Shown: positions 47,422-60,700, numbered from the stretch's first letter. The stretch: DNA of 64,000 nucleotides from Branchiostoma floridae (GCF_000003815.2 NC_049982.1:11993183-12057182); one strand, 5' to 3'. A program made the numbers and translations. Notes: generated by a model not told the origin, from the sequence alone.

Positions 47422-49676
47422 TGGTCGGTTTTATATCATGACGGGGTGAAGGAAGCTCTACCACTAGTTGTATGTAGCTTACAGCAAATCTTTCCATCAG
47501 TAAGTACATCTGTGACTGACCAGGAAGATGTCAGGCAACCGAAGATGAATAGTCTTAACAATTTGAAGAAAATGTTTTCAAACACAACAAATACTTTCTG
47601 GTCACAGGGTTCAGTGTGCATTGGGGGGTGTCACAAATGATCTCATAAGAGTTCATGCTACTTTTTTTATTCAGCTGAAATGGACAGAAACAGCTTCTGT
47701 GGTCCAGGATCAAAGCACTATGACAAACGAGTATGTTCTGCTGTGCCCATTAAGACAGTACTGCTGCGAGGCCGTGCTTAACAATATTTGTTTGAGATAA
47801 CCGTGTATTATTAGGTTAATCCGCCATTGTTGTTTGGTGATAGTACATGCCATTGGTCTTGATTAATGCATGCGACATACTTGTTTTCAAGTATCACAAG
47901 CACAAGAAAATCTTTATATTTCCGTTGAATTGTACTCAAACGTCTAATCATACTAAGTATTTATTGATATTTAACACTAATGATTTTATGTTCACATCGA
48001 AATATGCCTTTTATGTTGTTTCATGATTTCATTTCTCAGATAAGGTTTTGTAATTATGTCGTTTCTGTTGTTTTGTTTGGATTTATGTTCTTTTGTACAT
48101 TTCTGTATAAATTTGGTCCAGGAAAATCGATTCCTGAATGTCATTCTGTTGTGAGCCATATAAATCTAGCTAATACGGCCATTCGTTTCAAAGTTCGCTT
48201 CTCCATGTCGCCATTACGGGAGACAAATGGGAAAATGATCGTGTCGGCATGGGAGCAAATCGCGGTCGTCAACAGTTGTGTGTCACCTCTGGTGTAACCT
48301 TAATTATACTGCCTTTAAAAACAACTGCTCAAGGTTTCACAACAACTGCAATCAACCGTGATTACTGTGCAAATAAACGATATTTTTGTGGCAATTTAAC
48401 CGGTGCAGTGTTACGTAAATAATGCCTCTTACCAATCAAAACAAAATATTCTATTTCTGGACGGTTAAGCTGTAGTTAAATCTGGATTTAGATGCACCAC
48501 GTGAGAGCTAATATCCTGTCTTCAACGAAAGAACGTTTCCCGACACATGGTGTCTGTGTGGGACTTCTTGTCAGAACGTTTTGTGTAATACTACTTTCGG
48601 ATGCATGTTTTCATGGATGGGAAAACAGGTGCTTTTATCCAGTCGTATAGTATGTTTTGGCTGAATGAATCAGCAGGAGTGGTTCATTGCGTTCAGTTTG
48701 AATAGAACACTGCAAGGGTTGGATATACAGGGTAACAATGCGAGCAGGAGCAGGGTGTAGGCAACGTTTTGTGTCCCGAAGGACGGGTGCTATTATGTTC
48801 TGTTTGCTTTGGTGAAAGGGTCGCGGTGTCACGTTTAAGTTTCTTTCTCTCTCCGTTTTCAAGGTACATGCCGTAACGCATTCAAACCACTTCAAAAGGC
48901 CACAAGACGGCTCAGAGACTTGTGTTTCAAAAACGGTAAATCATGACACTTCTGTTCTGACTGGCAGTCATTGAAGTGTAGTTGCCCCATAACGGCTAAT
49001 ACCTGTTGCTAAGTAACTAAGTTTCTCGGCCGTCTGGTGTTGCACTTGGCGAACACTGACCTTGGCAATCATGATTTCCTCCCAGACCAATGCCCCCATT
49101 TTGCTAACAGTAATAATTTTCTTCTCGTGAAGACAACAAAGTAATACAGTACTGTAGAAGTACGTCTCCATTTGAAATTTATCTCTTGGGAGACATGGAA
49201 GATAACCTTCTTGTTGCTTTATTCAAATAAAACATTACGCACAGAGACGAATTTGTCGTTGTGGCTGTTATAATTAAGCACTTGCAAAAAGACTACCTTC
49301 TATTTTTGGATATATTTAAAATATACGATCACACTTAACGTTTCCGAAAGTTTTATCCGAAGAAATCATAGTCTATGTGCTCTCACCTCAAAGCTAAGAG
49401 TAAGTTTCGGTGCAAAGGAAACAGACTGATGGGAGACAAATTGAGAAATGGAAGGAAGAAGGGCAAAAGAACGAACGAATGACAGAAAGAAAAATTACAA
49501 AGAATAGAAAAGTTTGATTCTTACCACAACTGTTGCACCCTAGTATGTTTAAATCTAGATACAATGTACTTGACAAATCTTGGGCATCCACGTGTGGCAG
49601 GGGAAGGGGTCTGCGCGTACGTACCCCTTCCTTAAAAATGTATTTCTCTTTCAGAAGGTGTTAAAGCTTACGTGTA
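47422..49676. other. 3' region of gene A and intergenic DNA
   Basis: A candidate AATAAA lies at 48372-48377. The ORF at 47980-48297 is AT-rich and featureless. Nothing else coding-like is seen. Confidence 0.3.
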
Positions 49677-49934
49677 AAGGTGCACTCTCACTGCACTTGT
49701 GTCAAGCTTGCGTCACTGCGGGGTTCGAAAGATACTCAACGAATTTCAGAGATAAAAAACGAATTTTATTTTTTACCTTTTGTGTATTTTGTCGTCTTCT
49801 AAGTCATCCTTTTACTTACTACGAAATCTCGAAATTATTTAAAAAATCGAAGAAAATAACAAAACAGTGACGCAGTGAACGAACCCCGTAGTGACACAAG
49901 CTTGACGCAAGTGCAGCTAGTGAGAGTGCACCTT
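49677..49934. mobile_element. MITE with 16-bp perfect terminal inverted repeats
   Basis: AAGGTGCACTCTCACT at 49677-49692 is exactly inverted at 49919-49934. The inversion continues inward as GCACTTGTGTCAAGCTTGCG / CGAACCCCGTAGTGAC with few mismatches, giving about 55 bp of inverted repeat in a 258-bp element without coding capacity. A decayed relative lies at 9427-9556. No clear target-site duplication is visible. Confidence 0.8.
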
Positions 49935-50079
49935 AAGTTACATTTGTGTAGATTTGTTGTAAGTCGGTATGCAGAGCAGTCACGTGACGACGTTAGTGCA
50001 GGACCCAACACGACTTCAAAGCTTACTGTCCTTGCGTAACTCGCCAGATGGCGCTTATGCTTCTTGCATAGGATGTTGT

Positions 50080-50257
50080 TTTAAAGACGATGGCAATATA
50101 TATGCTTTTGGACAAAGTAGTAAAATATTCCATGTTCTACCTCTTAAACCGCGATATAAAATGATTCACGATTTCAGCGCTGAATATGACTGTACCTGCA
50201 TGTTATGGTATGTTATAGCTGGATACTCTTCTCAAATAAAGTTCCTATTCTTTCCAT
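50080..50257 (+). repeat. Dispersed repeat, second copy
   Basis: Matches 46797-46970 across its length and ends with an AATAAA (CTTCTCAAATAAAGTTCC). A 101-codon ORF (49969-50274) spans it, but since the region is repetitive I do not call a gene. The poly(A)-like end suggests a retroelement or a processed 3' end. Confidence 0.6.
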
Positions 50258-50643
50258 CATGCACACCTGTTTAACAAACTTTTCTCAACGTTTTTAAAAA
50301 CGTTCCCCGTCTAAAATTTTGGATAACATTACGTCATTTACATGTACAGTCACTTCAGTTTTATATGTCTTGTGTATATCAAGTATGTTCAAAACATGCT
50401 ATTCTGTTTCAAGTTCAGTGTTTCCGCGAACAAAAGGCTTCACAATGGATGGATTTGGGTCATCCGCACAGGACAACAGCAGGACTCGTGTTGTTCCGCT
50501 GCTTTCATGGGACGTTACTGATAGGTTATTGAACTTCAAGTCTGTTTACTCCCTTACACCCTGGGTCGTTCTGGAAGGTCAACCAAAGTGTGACGCAACA
50601 AGTTAGCGTTAGAGGGTGACTATGAACGTACGCTCTGAAACAG

Positions 50644-50850
50644 GTGTGTATGTGTGTGTGTGTGTTTGTTTGTGTGTCAGTCTGTGCACGTTTGTGTGTG
50701 TGTGCTTGTTTGAGTGCGTGCGCGTGCGTGTATGTGTATGTGGTGTGTGTCAGTGTGTGCACGTTTGTGTGTATCGGCGTGTGTGAGCGCGCGCGCGCGT
50801 GTGTATGTGGTGTGTGTGTATGTGCTTGTGCTTGTGCGTGCGTGTGTTTC
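50644..50850 (+). repeat. TG-rich microsatellite
   Basis: About 200 bp of imperfect (TG)n with GC and CTTG interruptions, including GCGCGCGCGCGTGTG near 50790. Such alternating purine-pyrimidine tracts can adopt Z-DNA. The ORFs it creates on both strands are artefacts. Confidence 0.95.
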
Positions 50851-50913
50851 TTCATTGCTTCACAAGGAAATAAACTAGCAGTTTCAGACATACTCGTCGC
50901 GTATACATTATAA

Positions 50914-53900
50914 GTCTAACTTACAGTACAACTCTTGAGTAACATAAGAATTCTTTATGACTGAGAATGAACTTGCCACAAACCCCGCCCCTACGCCGAG
51001 CCATACGACTTTACAGTTAAAGAGATATAATCTTTCCCCACCTTAAGAGGTCTCTACGTGAAGATACTGTATCTTATTCTTTTGTCTGCGGGGTGACAGT
51101 GGCCCATTCTTCTGAATACCAGCGCCGTTACTCAATACAACTGACCTGCTTACTATCACGCGGTGGCCACGTGAAAATTCAGTTTTGTTGGGTCACATCA
51201 AAAATTATATATGTATAGGTTTAATGATGTTTAGATAAGCTAGAATTTCATTAAATAGGAGGGTACTGTGGACAGGTATTTTGGTAACCTCCTCGTTTAT
51301 ACGGAAGGTGTGGTTAAGCCATCTTAAAACTCGTCACTGTGTGTAGGAACTAGTCACCCGTACAGAGGAGACGTAACACCGCGTAACGCAGACTATTGAC
51401 TCCCAGCCCCGTGACAAAGGCGTTGTAATCACTGTTTGGTAAACTGGTAGGGAGAGACGATTATAAAGGACTGTGTGGAGACGTGGGGCAAATTATCGGG
51501 CACTGCCGAAAGGTTGTGTCATCGATTGAGATAAGACACAATTTTGTTCGCATAGAGACATTGGAGAGAATACAGCTCAGTCACTACAATTTCTACAAAG
51601 ATACATTTCCTTCAAACATTAGCTTGATGTTTGAACGTTGAAATATAAAATCCAGAATTACTGTGGAGATATACCTCAGTCAATATCGAATTTTGTTTTA
51701 TCAACATTTATGTATACATTCACACTTTGTTACATCAGACAAGGCAAGACAAGTCATACCAGATTCTGCCATTAGTTTGTTATGGGTATCATTGTTGCTT
51801 TGACAACTTTGTCAGCCTTATAAACACTGAACATGAGATATAGTCAAGATGAGCCTCCGAGAAAGAATAAACTGGTACCTTTCACAGGGAGGATCCATTG
51901 CAAAACAGGTACCGCTTGGTACCTGCTGTCACTATTCATCCTAAAAGCCATTTGGTTTACTTGGTAGATTCCTTAATAGAGCGTATTAAGGGTACATAAT
52001 CCAGTCGGAGCATTGGATAAAACCTCACAAGTTGATATGTGAAAGCGTGAAGACGATTTCAGGTAATCCTAGGATGAATCTTTTCTAATACCAAACTCAA
52101 CTGCTGTCTATTCCATGAAATGATCTTAAAGATAGCTTAAACATACCCGACAAGCAAAGGGACGGAAATCCCTGTACTTAAGTCTTTTCTTTCCTGTTAA
52201 GCTTTGATCACACCTTTTGTGTCCGTGAGATGGTAGGTGCCGATGTCAATCCAAACAAGTCAAATGAAATATACTAGTTCTGAGTTTAGATAATAAAAAT
52301 CGTTTTCAATGTTTCCAACTGGGCGGCAAATGACCAGGCATTTTACATCTTGCGTTACAAGATAAAGATTCGCCCGGGGAAAAATCTGTAAGTGACCCAA
52401 GTCACCTGGTTGTCACGGTAACGACCCCTGCTGTCACAAAAGGAGTTGTCAATGGCGCGTCAAACGACACCTGCCACACGAGACGACAGCGCGAGCCCGA
52501 CAGACGACAGCGAGGACGGCGTGCTGTAAACAACTATTTCAGAAACTTCTGAATTTCCTCTGAAATTCATCGGCGTAACGCATGAAGTCGGCTATTTGTG
52601 AAATGTGAGAGAATTTGGTGACTTCTAGGCAGACAGAAAGGGTGGCGACGATGAAACTTCGACGGAGTATGTCTGGGACAGAGGGAGGAGTACTGTTGCA
52701 AGGTGGGTGAGCGACACCATGTTCGATATGCTTGTAGGTAAACACAAACGTCCGCCCTTGGTAAGAACAAAACGTGGGTGATAGCTATTTTCTAAACAAG
52801 TCTAAGGTGTTCATAAGGCCTGAATTCAGGTTTTGTCGGCTGTTGGGGGTCTTCTTCACCAGTTTCACCACCAGAAAGACAACATGAACAGTGAACACAA
52901 GGTAAATTCCGCTGACACCTGTCACGGCCAAACAAAGGCGCTCGTGTGCCCAGGTCAAGGTGTGAAAACATATCGACAAAGTTTATATAAGCAATCGATT
53001 ATCCTGAATAGGAGAAAGTTACCACTACAGTGGACTCAATGTCAAGAGCCAAATGCTTGCCGTCTTCTTTCATTGTGTGTTTGTTATCGAAGGAAAGCTA
53101 AGATAAAGCATACATGAAATTGTCTGCGAGTCTCCAAGGTAAATTATTGATTAAGCTTTCCTCCCTAGAGACCAATAAAAGGAGCCGATTTATGAGTTAT
53201 CACCGGTAGAAGATGCTCACTTTTTGGTGGACATATAACTGTTTTATATTGGATCCTAAGTAAACGTGTCGTAGCTGTCAATTGCAAGAGTTGTTACACC
53301 AGGGAACCCCATGGTTAACTCCCATCCAACCAAATCTTCTCGAAGTACATGGTAACAGATTTTCCCAGAAGTCATAAAAAGGTGGATTGAATTATTAATG
53401 AGGTGTCGGCACCACCATTTTATGTGATTTACTACATGTAGTAGTTTGCCAGTCTTCCTTCCGTGGTTGCCAATACAAGACAGATATCCCTTTTACCGTT
53501 GAGTCAAGTTATGAGGAAAGAAATCATGTTCAGGAATCACTACAAGATTGGCTAGTACATCGAGTCGTAGCGATGCCGCACTGCACTAATGTACTACAGA
53601 AATTGGAGAGCCTTATTTACAATTCATCTCAACTTGATATTAAGCTTCTGTATTCATCTACGAATGCACAAGTTCGGACCCAGTCTACCACAGATAAATG
53701 CCTTGACCCTGTCATAGTTATGGTCTAGCTATGTCAGAATACTTGTGGATACATGTATAACACTCCACTCAGGTGCGAAATGTTTCGCCTGTGCAAATCC
53801 CCCAATCGTAATATAACTGTTATTTTTCGGAGGCTCTAATTCTATAAAAAAAATACGCAGGAGACATACGCAGGAGACGGTAGAGTCAAGTTTTAACAGA

Positions 53901-54998
53901 ATATATTGACCTGGCTGCCAGTAGTGCCCCAGGCCATAGTTACCACGGCAACCGACTTAAGAAACACACTACCTGAGACTACGCATGTACAGAATACCAT
54001 AACGTTACTTAAGCTTGTTTTATGAGCAATTTAGCATTTGTGTTTTTGTGTTCAAGCCTCTGGGACAAACAGCACCACGTTCGGTCTGTTTCTTTTGATG
54101 ATTTGTCTGTTCTTGGTAACGAAAATCTTCCGTAAACAGGGAAATGTCGGTATAAACACGCCTTCCCAGGAAGAATGTTGTGCACCAACGCAGCTACTTT
54201 ACTTTTGCATAGAGCCATAGACCATAAACAAAATTAAAAAGAGGCTCATTCACTCCTCTTATCCTGTTCGTCTTACCATTTGGACACCATAATTACTCTC
54301 TAATCAAGCATGCGTGTTACTAGTTACTTCGTGGGAACGAAGGACTTCCCCTGCCCCGTGTATCTGTATTGAAGCACCGCTCATGAAGCATGTCTGCCTT
54401 AAGTTTATCACTGGCTATAAGCTCAGTGGTTTGTTTGAGAGTTTTGAGGTCAGCTACGTGTAGGATCCTCTATATTTACGACACTCTGACATTCAAAGGT
54501 AGTTATATGTGCACACCCAAAGCAACACGTTCTTAGGCAGAGAAACACAGAAATAAATTACATTTTGTTGCTTTTCAATTACGATAACAACTGCCAAGCA
54601 AAGAAGTTGAACCGGTTTTCGTAGAACAATTTTCTGCTGTCATAAACTGATTTCATGGTATATGGAATTGACGAGGAGACAATGACAATCCGGCAAAACG
54701 GTGAGACATACCTCGTACCGAGTGATCAGAGACACAGAGGATACATTAGGTACCTTAAAGGCTGCCGGGTGCACTTGTTGTTCTTGTAACGCTATACTTC
54801 CTTCATTTAGGACACCGTTTTTCTATAATCAATAGTGAAGCTTTTCATGCCTTTATTCTAGCTTTGTTTGCTGACGCCACGTCCTAGATAGATTAGTAGA
54901 CTAAGTCAACAAAAAGAATAGATGATTTTGTTTTACTCTATTCTGTTGTATCATATATACAGACAAGTTGGCATATTACCAATAGCTTAGCTGATCTG
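50914..54998. other. Non-genic interval
   Basis: I find no exon chain or RNA gene. A 25-codon GC-rich ORF at 52452-52529 (MARQTTPATRDDSASPTDDS) stands out in composition but has no phase-matched partner. Confidence 0.35.
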
Positions 54999-55144
54999 TA
55001 CTCTCCAAGCAGAGGTTCAGCTCCGGCTGTTTTTGACGCATCTTAGTCGTTTTTCTTTCTATTTTGTACAATTTTCTATCATATCCATGGCCGCAGACAT
55101 GACACGTCAAACACAGCCGCAGCCGAACCTCTGCTTGGAGAGTA
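54999..55144. mobile_element. Foldback MITE with TACTCTCCAAGCAGAGGTTC termini
   Basis: TACTCTCCAAGCAGAGGTTC at the left is exactly matched in reverse complement (GAACCTCTGCTTGGAGAGTA) at the right, and the pairing continues to TTTTTGACG / CGTCAAACA. Flanks GCTGATCTG and GCTGATGTT resemble an eroded 8-9 bp target-site duplication, which would fit a hAT-type element. There is no coding capacity. Confidence 0.75.
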
Positions 55145-55458
55145 GCTGATGTTGATATGCTTAATGGATTGAATAATTTCAGACGCTGAAAAAGTTTTAT
55201 TTCCTTAATAAATTAATTGTTAGAGGTTTTGAGACTCCCTGTCACCATTTCCTGTAGCACTCAGTCTGCAGAATACAATGCAGCTGTACCGCCGATGTTT
55301 CACAATTCTACTTTCCCCTTGTAGTTGCAAGTCTTATTTTCCAACAGCGATTCATTTTTCATACCTGGACAATGCAAGGCTTGTTTGTCAACGTCAATGT
55401 CACCATCACAATTGTTTGATGTGTGTTAAGATAGAAAAGGCAAGGCAGTCTTGTGCTA

Positions 55459-55524
55459 GATCACATCTACAAACCGGCGCCTAGCAGGAAAATTGGCAGG
55501 CACGAAAAGTATTATTCAAACGGC
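55459..55524. repeat. Dispersed repeat fragment shared with 43024-43098
   Basis: CACATCTACAAACCGGCGC followed by CGAAAAGTATTATTCAAA. See the first copy for the comparison. Confidence 0.4.
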
Positions 55525-55679
55525 AGCAAAGTCACAAAAGGTGAAACTAGAGTTCCACGAACACATACCTTTGCCAAATAAAACCAGGTTTGTTATGTAG
55601 AATGATGTCTGTAGACAAATGCGTTACTCATTTCATTTTCTTTATAATTAAATGCTTGGAGTTGGTTTATAAAATTTCG

Positions 55680-56510
55680 GCATTTATTATGCAAATTAGA
55701 TCCCAATTTACAATTAATTGATATCAAATTGTATCAAGCATTACTTAAGCTATCAGCATACCAAAAATCATGATGATCCTTTGATCCATTCTTGACTTAT
55801 ATTCTTTCAAAGTCTTTAAATACACCTCTTACTCTCTTCCCTCTTTCTCAGTTACATATGTGACAACTTTGATGAAAGTACTATAATGGAATGCAGTGGA
55901 TTTATGAACTTTTCCTAATCAATTATGCAAATTAGCTGTTAACTTGCATAATAAGTATCACATTATATAAGTCTTCATTTAGGCTATCTACATGCCGAAA
56001 ATCATGACGATCCGTCAACACGTTAATATTTTCTCATTAATTATGCAAATGAGATCATCATTTGCATGATAAATATGTATTGACATTTCTGTCTTTCTCA
56101 GCTACATATGTGACAAGTTTTAAAGCCCTATAATGGAATGTAGTGAATTTATAAAATATTCTCATTAATTATGCAAATTAGCTGTTGATTTGCATAATTG
56201 TTATCTCATTATGTAGGTCTTCACTTACGCTACCTACATACAAAAAAACATGATGATCCGTCAACATGTTCATATTTTCTCATTAATTATGCAAATGAGG
56301 TCATCATTTGCATAATTGATATCTGTCGACATTTCTCTCCTTCCCAGCTACATATGTGACAAGTTTGAAAGTCCTATCATGGAATGTAGTGGATTTATAA
56401 TTTTTCCTCATTAATTATGCAAATTAGCTGCTGATTTGCATAATTAATATACCATTATGTAAGTCATCACTCATTCTATCTACATACCAAAAATCATGAC
56501 GATCCGTCAA
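55680..56510 (+). repeat. Tandem array of about 246-bp units rich in POU octamers
   Basis: About 3.5 units carry recurring anchors CATGACGATCCGTCAACACG (near 56008, 56253, 56500; a diverged one near 55773) and CAGCTACATATGTGACAAG. Each unit holds two dyads of ATGCAAAT and ATTTGCAT. Perfect forward octamers start at 55689, 55925, 56043, 56171, 56289 and 56417; reverse ones at 56060, 56188, 56306 and 56434. The offset within a dyad is always 17 bp. The array probably belongs to a larger mobile element continuing to about 56900. Confidence 0.9.
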
Positions 56511-56900
56511 CACGTTGTAGAGTTATTCTCATCCAAAGTTTGAAAGGAAACCGGCGCCTGCAGTTCCAAAAAAGCCGCTAGGGGGCCCAAACTCACAGCA
56601 CTTACTCTCTGCCTCGAGGGCTATCTACCACTCAAAAATCATGATCACAGCATGTCCAGAACACGAGATATAAAAAATTGAGGTTCTGATGCAGTACCTT
56701 AGCAAGCCGCTAGGGGGCCCATTATCGAACTTGACCTTCGTTTTCCCGACCCCTACCCACCTACCAAATATTATCGGGATCCATCCAAGACTTCTTGAGT
56801 TATGCTGTTAACAGACAGACACACAGACACACACACAGACTCACAATCCCAAAACATAACCTTAGCCATTCTGGCAAAGGTAATAATAATAAGAACGTTA
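56511..56900 (+). repeat. Right flank of the tandem-repeat element
   Basis: CCGCTAGGGGGCCCA appears twice (near 56574 and 56706), AAAATCATGATC recurs, and the block ends in an ACAGACAGACACACAGACAC tract and AAAACATAACCTTAGCC. Related tails with CAGACAGAC runs are, to my knowledge, common at the ends of interspersed repeats in marine invertebrates; this is not checked. Confidence 0.5.
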
Positions 56901-57789
56901 AGCATAGAGCTGTGCATATATCTTATTATACACTGTTGTTTTCCGCTCCCGAGCAAACAACCCGACTGGGCCTGGTTTGAAAATGCAACCATGGCATTAC
57001 CGGGATGCCTGTCATCTCAAGGAGGTTTTATTAATTCCTTGGTCATCCTAACTCACATGTATAGAAACCCGTAACGGAGTCTTTTCTTTTGGATACAGTT
57101 TCATTGAGTAAAACATGAGGCAAAAAATGACAACCTCCATTCTATCACTCCTTCTTCGACTGTCACGTTGAACAGATCGAGAGTTGATTCATATTCGACA
57201 GCTTTCTACTTTTTAATCTCTTTGCAAAGTTGTTCTGTAGGTCGTTTGCGGAGTGCCCATCCTTGGCGTGACAAATGAGAAGGTCGCAGCCCCTGTTGTC
57301 TATTGAGGTGTTCGAACCATCCTGTTTATGTTGTAATATCCTACCCGGGCCTGAACCATTTGTGAGGCCTATATTTAGCCCATCGCCGTATATATTTTGG
57401 GTTAACTGTAGTGTAGTAAAGATCTGCGACTCTTGACATCACTTTAAGACTTTGACGCACATCTTGAAGGCATCCGTGATGCGCACAAGCGTTCGTTAGT
57501 TTCTGTAAAGCTATTGAAGATACCTTGGAGATAGTATTGCGTCAACCTACTTTTGGTGGGAGTGGTTTATCTTGTAAACGTACCGGCGTTCTCCGGTTGC
57601 CCTGTCTTACATCTGTGGCGGTGATGCGGAGAATCAGAGAATGGGCAGGTGGGTGGCTTACATAAGGTTCCCATCTCCCCCACGGAGAGAGAGAGAGTCC
57701 TACACTTGAACGGTCCGGTGCTACGTCAAGAGATCACAGAATTACCTCGAAGCTCAGTCAATAAGACAGAGCAGGGAAAGAGGGGCCGA
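56901..57789. promoter_or_regulatory. Upstream region of gene B
   Basis: No gene is seen. An open frame in phase with the proposed gene B start runs from 57649 but lacks an ATG before 57790, so the 5' UTR or another exon may lie here. Confidence 0.25.
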
Positions 57790-60700
57790 ATGCCGAGCGA
57801 GGACGACCAAGGCTCTGAGCTGTCAGACTCAGGTTCGTAGATATCGTCAGATTGTCTTCATCTGTGCAACTGACAAACGCACAAGTATGTTGGTTTGCAA
57901 GAAACTGCTTCCGGACTGAAGGCAGTGTTTGTAACAAACAAGTTTTCAAGTGTCATATACGTCACTAGCAAACATTTCATGGTCTCAGACTCTATGTTGT
58001 TTGACGGAGACTGTCAACTTGGCATCTCACTTTTAATGACTGCGTAGAGTATTTTACACGTCATGGATGCAGATCTCCTCAGAGTAAGAGTGGTCCTTGT
58101 GCAAGTAGTCGCTTTCTAGTATTCATGGGATTCGTCATACTTGCGCTGCAGCAAACACGTTTCTGGGCTTCCACTGTCTAAGTCTATACGTGGTGCTGCT
58201 CTTTCTGTAGACAAAAAAATTAGACGATGGTGGAAAATAAATCACCAACGGTTTTCAACTTAAGTTGGATTAAGTTGGTGCATAGTATTGCACGTTCTTT
58301 CTTTTGGATATTCATAAAGGTGCACGTGCATGGATGTCATCTTCACAGAAAACATTTGCTTCGTCTTCGTTGGATGGCTCCTTTGATAATGGCATATGAG
58401 TCAACAATTTGTCTTTGCGTCCGGACACCGGTTAACTCCAAATGCTAAAGCCACTGTAGGCTAGTACATGTACAATTGTACGCATATACCTGATGCCAAT
58501 GGCCCCCTCAGAACTTTGCAAAGAGCTGAAGGCAGGCCTGGAAGGGTCACAGCCTGTGGTGTGACACATTGTACTGTTTTTTTTTTGCTTATCTAAACCT
58601 TTATCATTCCCTCTCAACGACTTGATGCAAATTCAGTAGGTTGTTTTCTTCACGCTATATGTGCAATTCAAATGTATCTGTTTTCATACCGTCCACTTGA
58701 CTCTTTCTGACTCGCCAGCGCTCTACATAAGCGACTTAACAGCGACAGCACTGGGATATCAGCGGTTCCGTACATAATAGCTGAAAATGTCAGGCTCCTG
58801 TGAAATCTATATCATTTCTGCCCTTGCTTCCTGTAATGTCGGTACCCATTACCGGGTCATGTTTCCGAGTAACATTCAAGCGAGATTATAGTGTAAACTG
58901 TGTACGTCAGATCACTAGTTTTTTTTACAGTTTACAAAATCCGCCAACATCTTCCGAAATACATGATATGCCCAAAAAACATTTAAACGATGTTTCCAAT
59001 TTCACCTAAATCCTAAATATCATTAAGTACGTCATATTCCGCTGTATTCTGACGTCAAGCGAGCTAGCAATGACATTTGGCGCACTCAAGTTGCCATGGT
59101 AGCAGACGACAGGGGATCAAATAAATTGCTGCCCCAGACCTCGCTCTGATCACATCAGTTGTGCGTGTGCGGTGTGGGTGCGAGGTGTATGCCTTACGGA
59201 CTATCCGCAGTGGTAGATGCACACAGGTAAATTGTTAAGCATTTTAAATTTCTACTCCCTACAGGTTCACATTCATCAGTTTTCGCACCGGCCATTCGAA
59301 AACCAGCGTTACAGCCATACATGTTGCCCAGCGCAAGTGTTGAATATTGTACATGTATTTACTGTTTAACATCATTGTCAATTGTCTGTGCTAGCGTCCA
59401 AACTATTCATTCTTTAAAACTGTTTGCCATATGGGACCTTTGTGTCTTTCTATTTTCTAGATTGTCCCTTCATATTGTGTATGACCGCTCTCTTAAGCTT
59501 CGTCTCTTTCACACTCCGAGTGGTGTCCACCCTGAAGAGTCTAATCGCCCACCTGTTGTCATGTAGCCTATAGCTAGCTCGCTTGCCCTGTAATCTAGCT
59601 GTAACCTGTAACATGCATCATAAAACGACATGATATTGCATGGCTGTGGAGTCACAAGTCATTGATAGACCTTCTTTGTGTTTTGCATCTTTAGAGTACA
59701 TAGTTAGATATGTCATAATCCTTGTTATCTATACGTAATTTACATAGAATGTGTCAATAAAGATTTTTACATAAACTAAAGAGAATAATTACATATGACA
59801 TTATGTCAATATTGACTCTGCGCATGACGCCCATATCCAATCGATATGAGATAAGCTTGTACGTTGATGAATTCAAGATGTTTAGAATCAAACAGCAAGT
59901 CATTTACGAAGGGTCATTCATGTGTCAAAACCATTCCATTCTAGCTCTCTTAACCCCTTTCAGGTCAGATTTACAACAAACTCCGTCTGCACGAAGCTCA
60001 TTAATCAGCACTTACCAGTAAAACACGCCTGCCCTTTGTCCGGGGCAGGTATTTGATCTTAGTTGTTGAACTTTGTGCCGCGGGAGATCTCAGTCACGGT
60101 GGGTACTTCTGTTTACACGGAAACGACATATGCATAAAATAACGCGGTGAGGCAACTTCTGTTCAGTAGCAGGGCTGACAGGTGGTGAGTGCTTTGGTCA
60201 TTTGGTTTCTTCTCTAGATTGTCAAGACTTATTCCAGGTATGTAACCTGCAATCCTAATAGCTCGAGGTAGTCGTGCTGAATTGGATACATATCATTCTC
60301 AATACGGTCGATATGTTGAGCGGTAAACAACAACAAAGCGAAGGGCCACATATAAGGTTACATCAGCTGGTGTACTGGCGGTGTGCAAATGAGTTCGTAT
60401 TCACGAAAATGCGCGATTCACAAAGTTATTGCACTCGTAGGATTATTGTAAAACTGATCTGAATATGCTCATGCTATTCCATTTTGATTATCTGTGACTG
60501 ATATACTTGTCCGAGTTCTTATAAGTGAGCTAAATGACTCTGAGGTAGCATGAAAGGGACAGATATAGAACAGGAAGATAATATTAGAACAGCATAGCAT
60601 ATGTCTAGTCTACTGGTCCCTAGTCTAGAAGTTAGCTTTAGATGCTACCTTGTTGGGTGGAATAAGAAGGATCCCACATTAGACAGACAGTGGCTATTTC

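Noticed and set aside
49969-50274. 101-codon plus-strand ORF as a gene
   Set aside because: Most of it is a repeat also present, interrupted, in a gene A intron.
50526-50913. ORFs rich in Cys/Val or His/Thr
   Set aside because: They are translations of the TG microsatellite on the two strands.
52452-52529. Short acidic ORF (MARQTTPATRDDSASPTDDS) as an alternative first exon of gene B
   Set aside because: Its possible donor does not give the phase-1 end needed by the main exon.
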